Source: Malania oleifera
Taxonomy: Eukaryota > Streptophyta > Magnoliopsida > Santalales > Ximeniaceae
Assembly: GCF_029873635.1 (NCBI RefSeq)
Contig: NC_080422.1
Coordinates: 8,711,764 to 8,775,763 of the forward strand
DNA length: 64,000 nt
Reading direction: 5' to 3'
Shown in pieces: positions 52,231 to 63,080 of the stretch. Each line of letters begins with the position of its first letter. Positions within the stretch are counted from its first letter, which is position 1. The notes beneath the pieces were generated by a model. The model made no database searches, had not been told where the DNA came from, and saw only the letters and a list, made by a program, of their open reading frames with translations. The position numbers were made by a program, and so were the translations under genes.

Positions 52231-54940
52231 TGTCGCGACGTCCCGGGAGCACGTGTGCCCCGGGTGGCGAAATTAGGATCATTTTAATATTTTCATGGAA
52301 AAACATGGAATGTCGGAGTCGCCACTAACCTTTTAGTGTGGTTAGAACACATGATTACTACCCCGTTAGGGGTAGAATGGGTCTATGTTACCAGAGTTAG
52401 GTTTGGGAGTTCAGTTACGTGAGGGGAAGGTACAAGCACCACCTACGCGCCCGTTCTTACGAACGGTACCTAATTAATTTGAAATTATCCCTAAGTTAAT
52501 CTAATAAGTTTAATAAGTTTTTAAATTACTCCTTGTTATGAATTTATAAATACATATGAAAAATAAATAAATAACTAATTAAATATAATATATACATATA
52601 TATTCCCTCAGAGCTTAAGGTACGTGAAGCCCGAAGGCTAATACCCTAGCATTAAAATCACAGGGATAAAAAAATCAAAAATAATTTAAAATACACTCCC
52701 TAGACTTTGAAAATCGTATAGAATTTTTAGTAGGAAAGTATTAATATGGGAGGTTTTAACATATATTAATAAGATAATAAGTGAAGATATTACACTATCC
52801 CTAATAATATTAATAATAACACATATCTACTAAGATATTACAAGTACTAAAATAAGTAATATAATCCCACATACCATGTGCATTAAGATCATAAATACAT
52901 ATTATTACTTAAGATATTATATCACTAAATTATTACCCCAAAATACTCAAATCACTAAATATGATTACCTGGAGTCCTAAGTTACTAAATACATAGCATT
53001 ATTACTAAATATGTAATTGTCTAAAACCCTACTTTACTAAATAGGTATCATTACTCAAAGTATTACTTTTATTACTAAATATGTAAAAACCCTAAGTTGC
53101 TAATATGTGATATACATGTAACTAAAATTATTAATTTACATATAATGTCAATGAAACACCAAGCTATTAAATATGTAATACCACATTATCACAATAATAA
53201 ATTTACAATATTATAAAAATTCTAATTAATATAATAAATATATAATATCAATAAAAATTCTACCACACTAACATTAATCATTTAACATATATAAAATAGA
53301 TACCACAAAAATCTAACCCTACAATATGAACATTAACATCAATAACAAAATTCAAACTTTGAATGTTAAAACGACAGAAAATTCTACAACAATAATAATA
53401 ATCGTTCAACCATAAACACAACAAAAATGTAAACATGAATATCAACATTTAAAAAAATCTTACAGCGTTATAAACCCTACACCATGAATATTAATTGATG
53501 TATAACAACAAGACAAACAAAGCATATATATTAAACATTAAAGCAAACATTACAATCCTAAAACCTTACAATAATAACCCTAGAGTATATGTAAACATTA
53601 TCATAAAAAAACTTTGAAACTACTCCAACAATTAATAATCTCAAACCTCAGATAAATATAAACAAAAAATAATGTGACTAATTCAACACCAATAAAAAAA
53701 AGTTTAACTTAAATAATAACAATAAATCAAGCATACTGAACATATAAATAATAAAACATACTAAAAAGACTCAAAATATTATCTTATCAATACTTGACCC
53801 TAAATAATACAATACCAATTCAATATATATACACATATACACACACACACACGATACAACAACAAAAGATTTTTTTTTTTCTAACTATCAATTATTAAAT
53901 AAAAACACAAATACACAGAAATCTAGAATTTAAAACAAACAAAAGGACTCTGCAGTAAAAATGACTGGTTAATATCACAGAAAAAAAAAAAAAACAATAC
54001 ACATGGGTATATGTAATGAACTGTGTGTGAGGTGTGTGTGCGTTCCCTGTTCATGGTGCCGTGTGTGTGTGTGTATCATGTTTGAGTGCAGGGACTTACA
54101 GAGGGGGATCCAGCAGGGAGACGCCGAGGAAGACAGGGGTTCGGGTCCTGCTGTACTGTGGCCGGAGCAAGGGAGAACAAGGTTGCAGCGGCAGAAGGGC
54201 GACTGAACGTGTGCGTTGGAGCTTGGTGTTGCCGTTGCCATCTAGAGTGGCCGTGAGGGAGTGCTGCAGGGGCTGGCAGTGTTGCGGAGGCTGGTATCGC
54301 TGTATCTGGTCTCGGCTACTGCAGAGGGAAGGCCGAGTGGCCTGCTGTGCTGGAGTTACTGTTGGCGGTGGGCTGCTGGCATTGGAGTTGGCTACAGCGA
54401 GGGATGTGGGAACATGGCTATCGTAGTCGTGTCTGCTAGAGAAGGTGAAGGGGATTCACTGCTGGGAGAGTTGCAGGGCTGCTGTGCTGCTGCTGGGAGA
54501 GTTGCAGGGCTGCTGTGCTGCTGCTGCCGCTGTGTTGCCGGAGATGGAGATGATGATGAGAGAGCTGGGTCATGAGGTGGTAGGGCGGCAGGGAGGAGAC
54601 TGCTTGTGGTGGAGGATGGTGGTGACTGGGCAACGAAAGAGGGCTGTGGATCACGGCGGCCATAAGTGAAGATGGTGATGGGAGGATGCAGTGAGAGCGA
54701 GGGAGGGCAGCGTGACGGCAGCTAGGTATTTTATTTTTTTATTTTTGGCTCCACCCCCAGCTGTGTGCGCCCCCCCGGCTCCCTTGAGGGAAGAAGAAGA
54801 AGGCCTTTTTATAAAAAATTTTAGAAACCCTAGCTCCTCTCCTTTTCCTTTTTTGGTTTTTTTATTTTTTATTATATTTTTTCTTTTACACCTTTATGGA
54901 AATAATATATATGAGCATAATTACTAATATGGTAATAATG

Positions 54941-54992
<52 letters not shown>

Positions 54993-55241
54993 TAGTGATA
55001 ATAATAAATTACTTATAATATAGGAAAATAAATAATAATAATAATAAAATAATAGTAATAATAATAAATTACTTATATCAATATAGGAAAATAAATAATG
55101 ATAATAAAATAATAGTAATAATAATAAATTACTTATATCAATATAGGAAAATAAATAATAATAATAAAATAATAGTAATAATAATAAATTACTTATATGG
55201 AAATAATATGTATGAGCATAATTACTAATATGGTAATAATG

Positions 55242-55299
<58 letters not shown>

Positions 55300-55533
55300 T
55301 AGTGATAATAATAAATTACTTATATCAATAGAGGAAAATAATTAATAATAATAATAATAGTGAAAATAAAAAAAAAATAATATAAATAATAACAATAAAA
55401 ATTGTAGTAATAATAATGAAATAATAGTGATGATAAAATAATAATAAAAATAAGGTAATAATAATAATAATAATAATACAATGAGAAAAGAACCCTTGTT
55501 CTATTTGGTTAGGGCAAAAATAGGGTGTTTACA
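52231..55533 (-). repeat. 5' LTR of element B (LTR B3)
   Basis: 3,303 bp. The GC island is at 54003-54760; it carries two copies of the 31-bp unit but lacks about 36 bases (GGAGACTGGCCGAGAGG-type) present in LTR B1. A TATA-like TTTATAAAAAGG on the minus strand (54817-54806) is followed by CCTTCTTCTTCTTCCCTCAAGGG. The (AAT)n field at 54935-55485 is longer than in the other two LTRs. CTACT follows at 55534. Confidence 0.9.
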
Positions 55534-56030
55534 CTACTGATGCTGATGGGGAGGAATGCTAAGTATGGAAATTATGTGTGTGATGTTCTTACTGATGTCG
55601 TTTGGGAGGTATGCTCAGTATGGGAACTAGATTGTGAAGTTCCTACTGATGCCGTTGGGGAGGAATGCTTAGTATGGAAAGTAAGTATGTGTTGAGAAAT
55701 AAAATTATGTGATCTGTTGTATTATATAAAGTACATATATGTGGATTTACGTATATATGGATATTTATTGAGTTAGAACGTGTTCTTAAGAATGAAAACT
55801 AATGAATATGAATTTGAGAAAGGAAAGCTTATGAAAGCTATTGAAGTATGAATATATGGAATGAATATGATGAATAAAAGGGTGTGAATTTAATTACATA
55901 AATAATTAGGGCAAAGTAAAACTCTCCTCCTGAGGGCTTACTGAGTAAGGTGAGTGTCCTGATAAGTATCAGTTGTAGCCACACCCAAGTTAATTATGTA
56001 AGGTTATAAACGATATCAGAGTAGAGGGGC
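55534..56030 (+). repeat. LTR C end segment, second copy
   Basis: Nearly identical to 29313-29809, from the CTACT duplication through three 58-bp minisatellite units to GTAGAGGGGC. It shows that the duplicated block includes the DNA between elements B and A. Confidence 0.85.
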
Positions 56031-58033
56031 TGTGACAAATCGAATAAAAATGATATTTAAAATAACAAAGAGAAAGGGTAATTATTAGAGGCCTCGTAGA
56101 CGAACATAGGGGATTCGTCGACGAGGGTATAAGAGGGCCTCGTTGATGAAGCCAAATTTTGTCGATGAGGAAATACCGAGAGAGGTTTTTTAGCAAGCTG
56201 AATTTCATCGATGAGGAGTGGATTTCGTCGACAAAATTATTGAAGGACTCGTCGATGAGATGACGTGGCTTGTTGACAAATCCAGCCCTATAAATATCAA
56301 AAATCCAGATTTTTACTTCACCATTAAGAAAAAACTCACCCTCTTTCTCTCTCCCTTCGGTTCTCTATCTTTTTCTTCGATTTCGGGCCAAATTTACACT
56401 GAATCGACAATCTGAAGCCACCACAACGCTTTTGGAGAAGTTCTCTCCAAATCCACCAAAGCGGATCGTTGGTAAAAGTAAGTTGGAAATCATTCCTGAG
56501 TTGAGGTAAGACTTTTTAAGCCAAATTTGGACTTACGATAGTTATAAGAAATGATATACACGTGAAAATACGGAAGTTTAATACTGGGAGTTTTCATTTT
56601 TAGGGTATTGATAAGGAAATCCTTCAGGTGTTAGACCAGGATATTTTAGGGACTTTCTCAATAGTCAGGTAAGGGAATAAACTAAAACAATTATTTTTCA
56701 TGCAAATTATTATAATTTATGAGTAAATTTATTTTTAGAAAAACATATGCTATATCTGTATATTACGAATGAATTGCACATTTGGGAAAATATTGCTAAT
56801 ATGTTGAAATGAATATGTATGTATGAGATGTCAAAAACTATGATTTTAGAATACAATGTATGGTTTTATACAGAAAATGTGTGGTATGAATATTATTTTA
56901 CATGGAAAAATATTCTGATATAATTCTAATATGAATAAAGTATGTTTTGAGAAATTATGAAAGAATAAAGTACATTATGATGTTGAAAATACATGATAGA
57001 TTGATTATTTTCGGAATGATATACATTTATGTATGATTTTGGCGCGAGGTTGTATATATGTATGATGTCGGCACAATGCCGTATTTATGAAACGATCGGC
57101 ACGCGGCCGTATTTGTGAAATGTTCGGCGCTAGGCCGTATTTATGAATTTTGAAAGATACTATATTATATGTTATCAGAATCCAACTGTTAGTTTAGTTG
57201 AGTTCAAGAGCTCGGTACCATAGCTATATAGATCAGATATCTATTTCAAATTTGTGCTAACCACCCCACGAGGGGGTGGGATATGGATAGTCGATGTGGC
57301 TTTCAGTGTAGAGTTCTAGACATCCACGTCATAGTCCGGACCAGGGTGCGGTGGACCCATCGTACTTACAAACATTTTTGACTTGGCAGTGGTCGGCCAG
57401 CCATTGTCGGGTCTCGCCTTCGAGCTGCACAATCTGTCATAGGAGGTAATACATGATATCAGTTAGCTATTCATCCTGGGTATGTTTTCAGTATTATCAA
57501 ATATAAGAGACGATTTATGAATGATATGAGTTACTAGAAAAATATGAAAGTATATAATGATTCGATATGTTATGAAGAATATTTATAGATATATGAAATG
57601 TATTGTATATGTATAACTGCATTATATATTCATGTTGCCACACAGTTGTATTCAGTTTTTTCCCCTTACAAGGAGTGTCTCAACCCCGAACTTAGTTAAT
57701 TTTTCAAGAGACCCTGAGAGACCGGCGGGTCGTGACCGCCATTGAGTGAGTTGAGCTTCCCTACTAGAAGGGTAAGTTTTGATCTAGGATTAGAAGATTT
57801 TTGTTGTAAGATCGTAGGTTTATTTTGATGTTTTGAAGGTCGTATATAAATACTGTATTTTGATGATGTAGTAAACTCTAGTATTATGTTTTATGATTGG
57901 CTGTTTGAGATTTTATACGTACTGCTGCTTAGGTTTCTGCTGTGATTGAGAGGTGTCCCCGTTACCCATGGGTTCGAGTTGACTTTTCTATTCATCATGT
58001 TACATTTTATAGTGAGAATTTGAGGACGTTACA
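56031..58033 (+). repeat. 5' LTR of chromovirus A2
   Basis: 2,003 bp, the same length as the A1 LTR. It starts TGTGACAAATCG and ends GACGTTACA. It retains the CCACCCC/GGGGTGG inverted repeat (57261-57279) and the AGGCCGTATTTATGAAA units near 57037-57145. Confidence 0.9.
56090..56297 (+). promoter_or_regulatory. LTR A2 promoter: palindrome cluster plus TATA box
   Basis: The same eight palindrome positions as in LTR A1. Some are mutated at CG steps (CTTGTTGACAAAT for CTCGTCGACAAAT) and some are better preserved (ATTCGTCGACGAGG). TATAAATAT lies at 56289-56297. Confidence 0.6.
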
Positions 58034-58036
58034 GTT

Positions 58037-58051
58037 TTGTATCAGAGCTTA
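58037..58051 (+). other. Primer binding site of chromovirus A2
   Basis: TTGTATCAGAGCTTA, identical to the site of copy 1. Confidence 0.75.
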
Positions 58052-58351
58052 GGATTCTAGGTTCTGTAGACTCTAGAGTCCAGTAGTAATAATACTAGAG
58101 TATAGGATGACGGGATTTGAGGTCAGGTTTTGTAGTCTAGATGTAGGACTTCCGTGGTGGTTTGTGTGATTATCCTGGGGTGACGATTTCAGGAAAGGGA
58201 TTGTAAAATATCGTTGGGTTGGGTATCTAGGTTGCAGAATTGAACCTTGAATTAAGATCAAGAGAGATGAAATAATTAGGAGAAAATATTATATAAGTTG
58301 GATGATATGTATAGAGAATGGGGTTCTAAGTTAAGTTACTTGTTATTCAGG

Positions 58352-59350
58352 ATGGATCCTGGTGGCAATAGTGCCCATGCCAGTGGGAGTGAGGGTGCTG
58401 GACCCTCAGGCACTGCGGGTAGTGATTCAAATGTAGTGCTATACAGCATGGCACAACAGGTTATGGCAGAGATTTCCAAAAGTTCAAAGGAGTAGGGTAG
58501 TCCGTATGTAGGCCACGGTAGCTTGATTGAGAAGTTTATTAAAATGAGTCCTTCGGCTTTCTAAGAAGGGATAAATCCTGCAGTCGTTGAAAATTGGGTA
58601 CTGGAGAGAGAGAGAAAAAGTGTTTGCAGTACTGTAGTGTTCAGAGGAGCAGAAGATGCTGTTTACCACCTATAGACTTACTAGGGAGGCCGAGAGATGG
58701 TGGTCAGTAGTGAGACTTTTAGAGCAGTAGAAGACTATACCTGTGGAGATGACGTGGGAGCGGTTTAAAGAAATATTTTTCGACAGATATTTTCTAGCCT
58801 TGTCCAAGGAGGCTAAGATTGAGGAGTTCCTGAATCTGAAGCAGGGATAGCTATCAGTGCAATAGTACGCGGCGAGATTCATCGAGCTATCTAGCTTCGT
58901 CCCGTACATCATTCTAGATGAGGTGAAGAAGGTACGACAGTTTGAGAGAGGTCAGAAGAGGGAAATTTACAATAAGGTATCGATATTGAAGTTGCAGGAT
59001 TCTGCTGAACTAGTGGATAGAGCCACTATAACGGAGTTTGGGGAGCGGTTGGAGGCTGAGGAGCAGAGACAGAAGAAGAGATCCGCACCTTCCAGTTCCC
59101 AGCAGGGAGTCGGCCGTACTTCGTGGAAGAGAGGTGGCTATTATAGATACTAGAGACATGAGACCTAGAATTGCAGTTTCCAAGGTGTGCAACCATCTCC
59201 AGCTTGCCCATCTTGTAGAAAGAGAAACCTAGGGGAGTGTCGTGCCGGGCGAGATGTCTGCTACAGGTGCGGGGAGCCAAGACATATGATGAGGGAGTGT
59301 CTGACACAGATTGGTGCTGCTTTTACTCCTAGACCTACTTGAGGAGGCTA
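58352..59350 (+). pseudogene. Chromovirus A2 gag, broken
   Basis: Begins MDPGGNSAHASGSEG. It shares the stop after ISKSSKE (58492) and the stop after LKQG with copy 1. It has extra damage, including a two-base gain in the AGAGAGAGAGAAAA stretch near 58610, a stop in the EQ-K stretch near 58729, and YYRY followed by a stop at 59151. The CCHC knuckle region CYRCGEPRHMMREC is intact near 59261-59303. Confidence 0.85.
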
Positions 59351-59381
59351 CCAGGCGCCACGTGGAGGCCAGCAAAGGAAT

Positions 59382-59999
59382 ATGGCCCTAGCCAGGATTT
59401 TCGCTTTGACACCGGGTGATGCTGAGGCAGCCGGCGACGTGGTGACAGGTATGGTTAATATGTTTTCATTTAAAGTTATTGCACCTTTTGATTCTGGTGC
59501 CACACATTCGTTTGTGTCCTTGGGGCGTGTTAAATTGTGCGGGGTTGAAACACAATCATTAGATGTCGGGTTATTAGTGGCTACACCGACCGGGTCAGCG
59601 GTGAGATGTAGTAGGATGCTTCACGATTGTCCAGTTGATGTTCAGGGGAGTATTTTATCTGCTGATCTGGAGGTGCTGGATATACACGGGTTTGACATCA
59701 TCTTCGGCATAAATTGGCTAGCAGCTAATTATGCTATTATAGACTATCGTGCAAAGGAAGTGATATTCCGACCTACAGGGAAACTAGAATTTAGATTTAC
59801 AGGGTTACGAGTGCAATCCTTACCTCGGATGATCTCAGCTGTTCAGGTGAGGAGACTACTCGAGAATGGCTCTCAGGGATTCGTGGCTTTTGTGAAGGAA
59901 ATGTCAGGAAATGAATTGAAGCTTATCAATGCACCTGTTGTAAAAGAATTTACAGATGTGTTCCCAGATGAATTACCAGGTTTGCTGCCTAATCGTTAG
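59382..59999 (+). pseudogene. Chromovirus A2 protease, open for 205 codons
   Basis: Best-preserved pol part. The frame is open from MALARIFALTPGDAEA through the active site DSGATHSFVS and LEVLDIHGFDIIFGINWLAAN to the lead into reverse transcriptase, VVKEFTDVFPDELPGLLPNR. It ends at the TAG also present in copy 1. The two copy-1 stops are absent (TCA for TGA; CGA for TGA), so they arose in copy 1 after the duplication. Confidence 0.85.
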
Positions 60000-61397
60000 G
60001 CAGATTTTCCTATTGATCTACTTCCAAGTACAGCGCCAATGTCTAAAACACCATACCAAATGACGCCAAAAGAGTTGGCAGAACTGAAAGATCAGTTGTA
60101 GGATTTGCTTGATAAGGGCTTCATACAACCTAGTGTATCTCCGTGAGAAGCTCCAGTGCTGTTTGTGAAAAAGAAGGATGGGTCTATGAGGATGTGTATA
60201 GATTACAGAGAGATTAATAAAGTTACAATTAAGAACAAGTATCCTTTACTCCGTATTGATGATTTTTTTGATTAGCTTCAGGGTACACGGGTTTATTCTA
60301 AGATTGACCTCAGATCAGGTTGCCATCAAGTAAAGGTGAGGGTAGAAGATGTATCAAAGACGACTTTTAGGACCAAGTATGGGCATTATGAGTTTCTTGT
60401 TATGTCATTTGGTTTGACGAATACTCCTGCGTGTGATATTTATGGATTTAATGAATAAGATCTTTCATCCATTTTTAGACCAGTTTGTTGTTGTTTTTAT
60501 TGATGATGTACTGGTCTATTCGAGGAGCTATGATGAGCACAAGATACATTTGAGGCAGGTCTTGCAGATGCTTAGGGAAAGGAAGTTGTGTGCAAAATTT
60601 TGTAAATGCAACTTCTGGCTGAAGAAATTTGTGTTTTTGGGACATGTAATCTCAGGAGATGGAATTTCTGTAGATCCTAGTAAGCTTGAGATAGTAGTGA
60701 ATTGGGCTAGACCGAGGAACGTACAGGAAATCAGGAGTTTCTTAGGGTTAGCCGGATATTATTATCATTTTGTCGAGGGATTCTCAGCTTATCAGGGCCT
60801 CTGACATGACTTACTAGGAAGAATGCCAGATTTGAATGGGACAACAGCTGTGAGCAAAGTTTTCATGAACTGAAGCAGAGGTTAGTCACGGCGCCAGTAT
60901 TAGTCATCTCATTAGGGGGTGATGGTTATACTATCTATAGCGATGCGTCGTTGAAAGGACTTGCCTGTGTATTGATGTAGCATGGTAGGGAGGTGGCATA
61001 TGCTTCCAAACAGTTGAAAGAATATGAAAAGAACTACCCTACCCATGATCTTGACTTGGCTGTAGTGGCACACGCATTGAAATTTTGGAGGCATTACTTG
61101 TATGGCAAGCAGTGCGGGATTTTCTCTTACCATAAGAGCTTAAAGTATTTCTTCACCCAGAAGGAATGGAACATGAGGCAAAGAAGGTGGTTAGAGTTAA
61201 TTAAAGATTTTGATTGTACCATCAGTTACCACCCCAGGAAAGCAAATGTGATAGCTGATGTGTTGAGTAGGAAGACATCGAGCCTAGTGTTAGCAGCTAT
61301 AGAGATACAGTATTCGATTATTATGGATATGGAGAGACTCGGTATAGAGTTGGTAGAGAGTAATCCTCTAGTATGTATTGTCAGCCTAGTGGTATAG
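60000..61397 (+). pseudogene. Chromovirus A2 reverse transcriptase and RNase H, broken
   Basis: [22 protein letters not shown] lies near 60158-60220, so here the Gly-Ser of the family is kept where copy 1 reads Val-Pro. The palm piece is open at 60433-60804 with [18 protein letters not shown] (Asp pair near 60500) and [17 protein letters not shown]. RNase H is open at 60993-61397 with [20 protein letters not shown] and [15 protein letters not shown]. Stops in DQL*DLL, SVSP*EAPV and DFFD*LQG are shared with copy 1. A frameshift just after FTNTPA is also shared. Confidence 0.85.
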
Positions 61398-62813
61398 CCT
61401 ACTATGCAGGAAAGAATTAAAGCTGCTCAGAAAGAAGATCTAGAATTAGCAGAGGTGATAGCTAAAGTGCAAACTGGTCAAGGAGAGGAATTCTGAATTG
61501 CAGATGATGGAGCTTTACGGTTCTATTCTAGATTATGTGTTCTTGTTGATGCTGACATTAGGAGAACTATTTTGGAGGAGGCTCACATATCTTTGTATAC
61601 AGTTCATCCCGACAGTACGAAAATATACAGGGATCTGCGATAGTTTTACTGGTGGAGCGGTATGAAGAGGGAGATTGCTGAGTATGTAGCCCAGTGTTTG
61701 ACGTGCTAGTAGATAAAAGCTGAGCACCAGAGGCCGGCAGACCAGTTCCAACCGTTATTTATCCCAGAGTGGAAGTGGGATCATATTTCCATGGACTTCG
61801 TTTTAGGGCTGCCATCGACATCGCATGGCCAGAATACGATTTGGGTGAGAGTAGACCAGTTGACTAAGATCGCCCATTTTATCCCTATCAAGATCAGCTA
61901 TTCCCTCAGGCGTTTAGCGGAGATTTACATTCAGAAGATAGTTCGTTTGCATGGGGTGCCAGTATCTATTGTGTCAAATCGAGACCCGCAATTCACGTCA
62001 GGATTTGGAGGAGCTTGCAGGAGGCTCTGGGGTCTGAGTTATCATTTAGCACGACATTTTATCCTCAATCAGATGGGTAGACTGAAAGGACGATACAGAT
62101 ACTATAAGATATGCTCCATGCATGTGTATTATACTTTTTGGGTAGTTGGACTCAGTTCATGCCACTAGTAGAGTTTGCGTATAATAATAGTTATCATATT
62201 AGTATATGCATGGGGTTGTTTAAGGCTTTATACGGCAAGAGATGTTGATCTGCTTCGTATTGGGATGAGATGGGTGAGCGATGAGTTGTGGGTCCAGAGA
62301 TGGTGCAGCAGGCATATGACAAGGTTCGACTTATCAAGTAAAGAATTAGTGCAGCTCAGAGCCGACAGAAAAGTTATGCTGATAATCGCCACAGGAATTT
62401 GGAATTCGACGCTGGTGATTATGTGTTTTTGAAGATAGTTCCATTGAAAGGAGTTATGAGGTTCGGAATGAAGGGTAAACTTAGCCCTAGATTCATCGGT
62501 CCATTTAAGATTTTAGAGAAAGTGGGACTAGTGGCCTACAGGCTAGCTTTGCCACCTACACTATCCAAGGTGCACGACGTATTTCACGTATCTATGTTAA
62601 GGAAATAAGTTCGAAATCCTTCTTATATTATCAACTATAGTGAGTTCGCTAGTCTATGAGAAGGTACCAGTGCAAATTCTGGATAGGAAGGAACAGGAAC
62701 TACGTAATAAGAAAATTCCTCTAGTAAAGGTTCTATGGAGGAATCATGCAGTAGAAGAGGCTTCTTGGGAGCTCAAAGAGCAGATCAAACAGAAATACCC
62801 ACAATTATTCTAA
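61398..62813 (+). pseudogene. Chromovirus A2 integrase with C-terminal chromodomain-like region, broken
   Basis: The zinc-binding part is damaged (CLTC followed by two stops near 61707). The core [21 protein letters not shown] to VSIVSNRDPQFTSGF is open at 61791-62168, but the second catalytic Asp context reads SNRDP instead of SDRDP. The C-terminal [18 protein letters not shown] is at 62475 and VLWRNHAVEEASWELKEQI runs into the TAA at 62811. FHVSMLRK is followed by a stop not present in copy 1. Confidence 0.85.
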
Positions 62814-63067
62814 GAAGTCCATATGTAAATAAGAAATATGAGTAAATATGTAATGTTTCTTGTGCAGGTACATGTAATGATTTAGGTAGTAGGAGGTATT
62901 TTAGTTTTAGGAGAATTTTATTTTAGTATATGTATTCTCCCAGAACTTGAAATGTAACCAGGTATTCCTCTACTATAAGTGAGGGTAAATAATAAAATAA
63001 GTAAACCATTTTTCTTAATAAAGGATGATGAATTATGTGAATAGTAAATTTCGAGGAAGAAATTTAT

Positions 63068-63080
63068 AAGGAGGGGAGAA
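63068..63080 (+). other. Polypurine tract of chromovirus A2
   Basis: AAGGAGGGGAGAA directly before TGTGACAACCC; same as at 23551-23563. Confidence 0.85.

Larger units (their letters stand above)
41196..55533 (-). mobile_element. Full-length element B: Tat/Ogre-like, gag only (TR-GAG type)
   Basis: In minus orientation: 5' LTR (55533-52231), primer site, 1.8-kb leader, gag (50432-49040), a long non-coding region, the 45-bp repeat array, polypurine tract, 3' LTR (44390-41196). Total 14.3 kb. No protease, reverse transcriptase, RNase H or integrase motif can be found in the 4.6 kb between gag and the 3' LTR, so it must have depended on enzymes from another element. The right flank is CTACT; on the left the 3' LTR runs into a second partial B interior instead of host DNA. 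Confidence 0.85.

Noticed and set aside
59382..59999. 205-codon protease frame as an active, separate gene
   Set aside because: It lies between broken gag and broken reverse transcriptase of element A2 with no start context of its own. Copy 1 has two stops in it.
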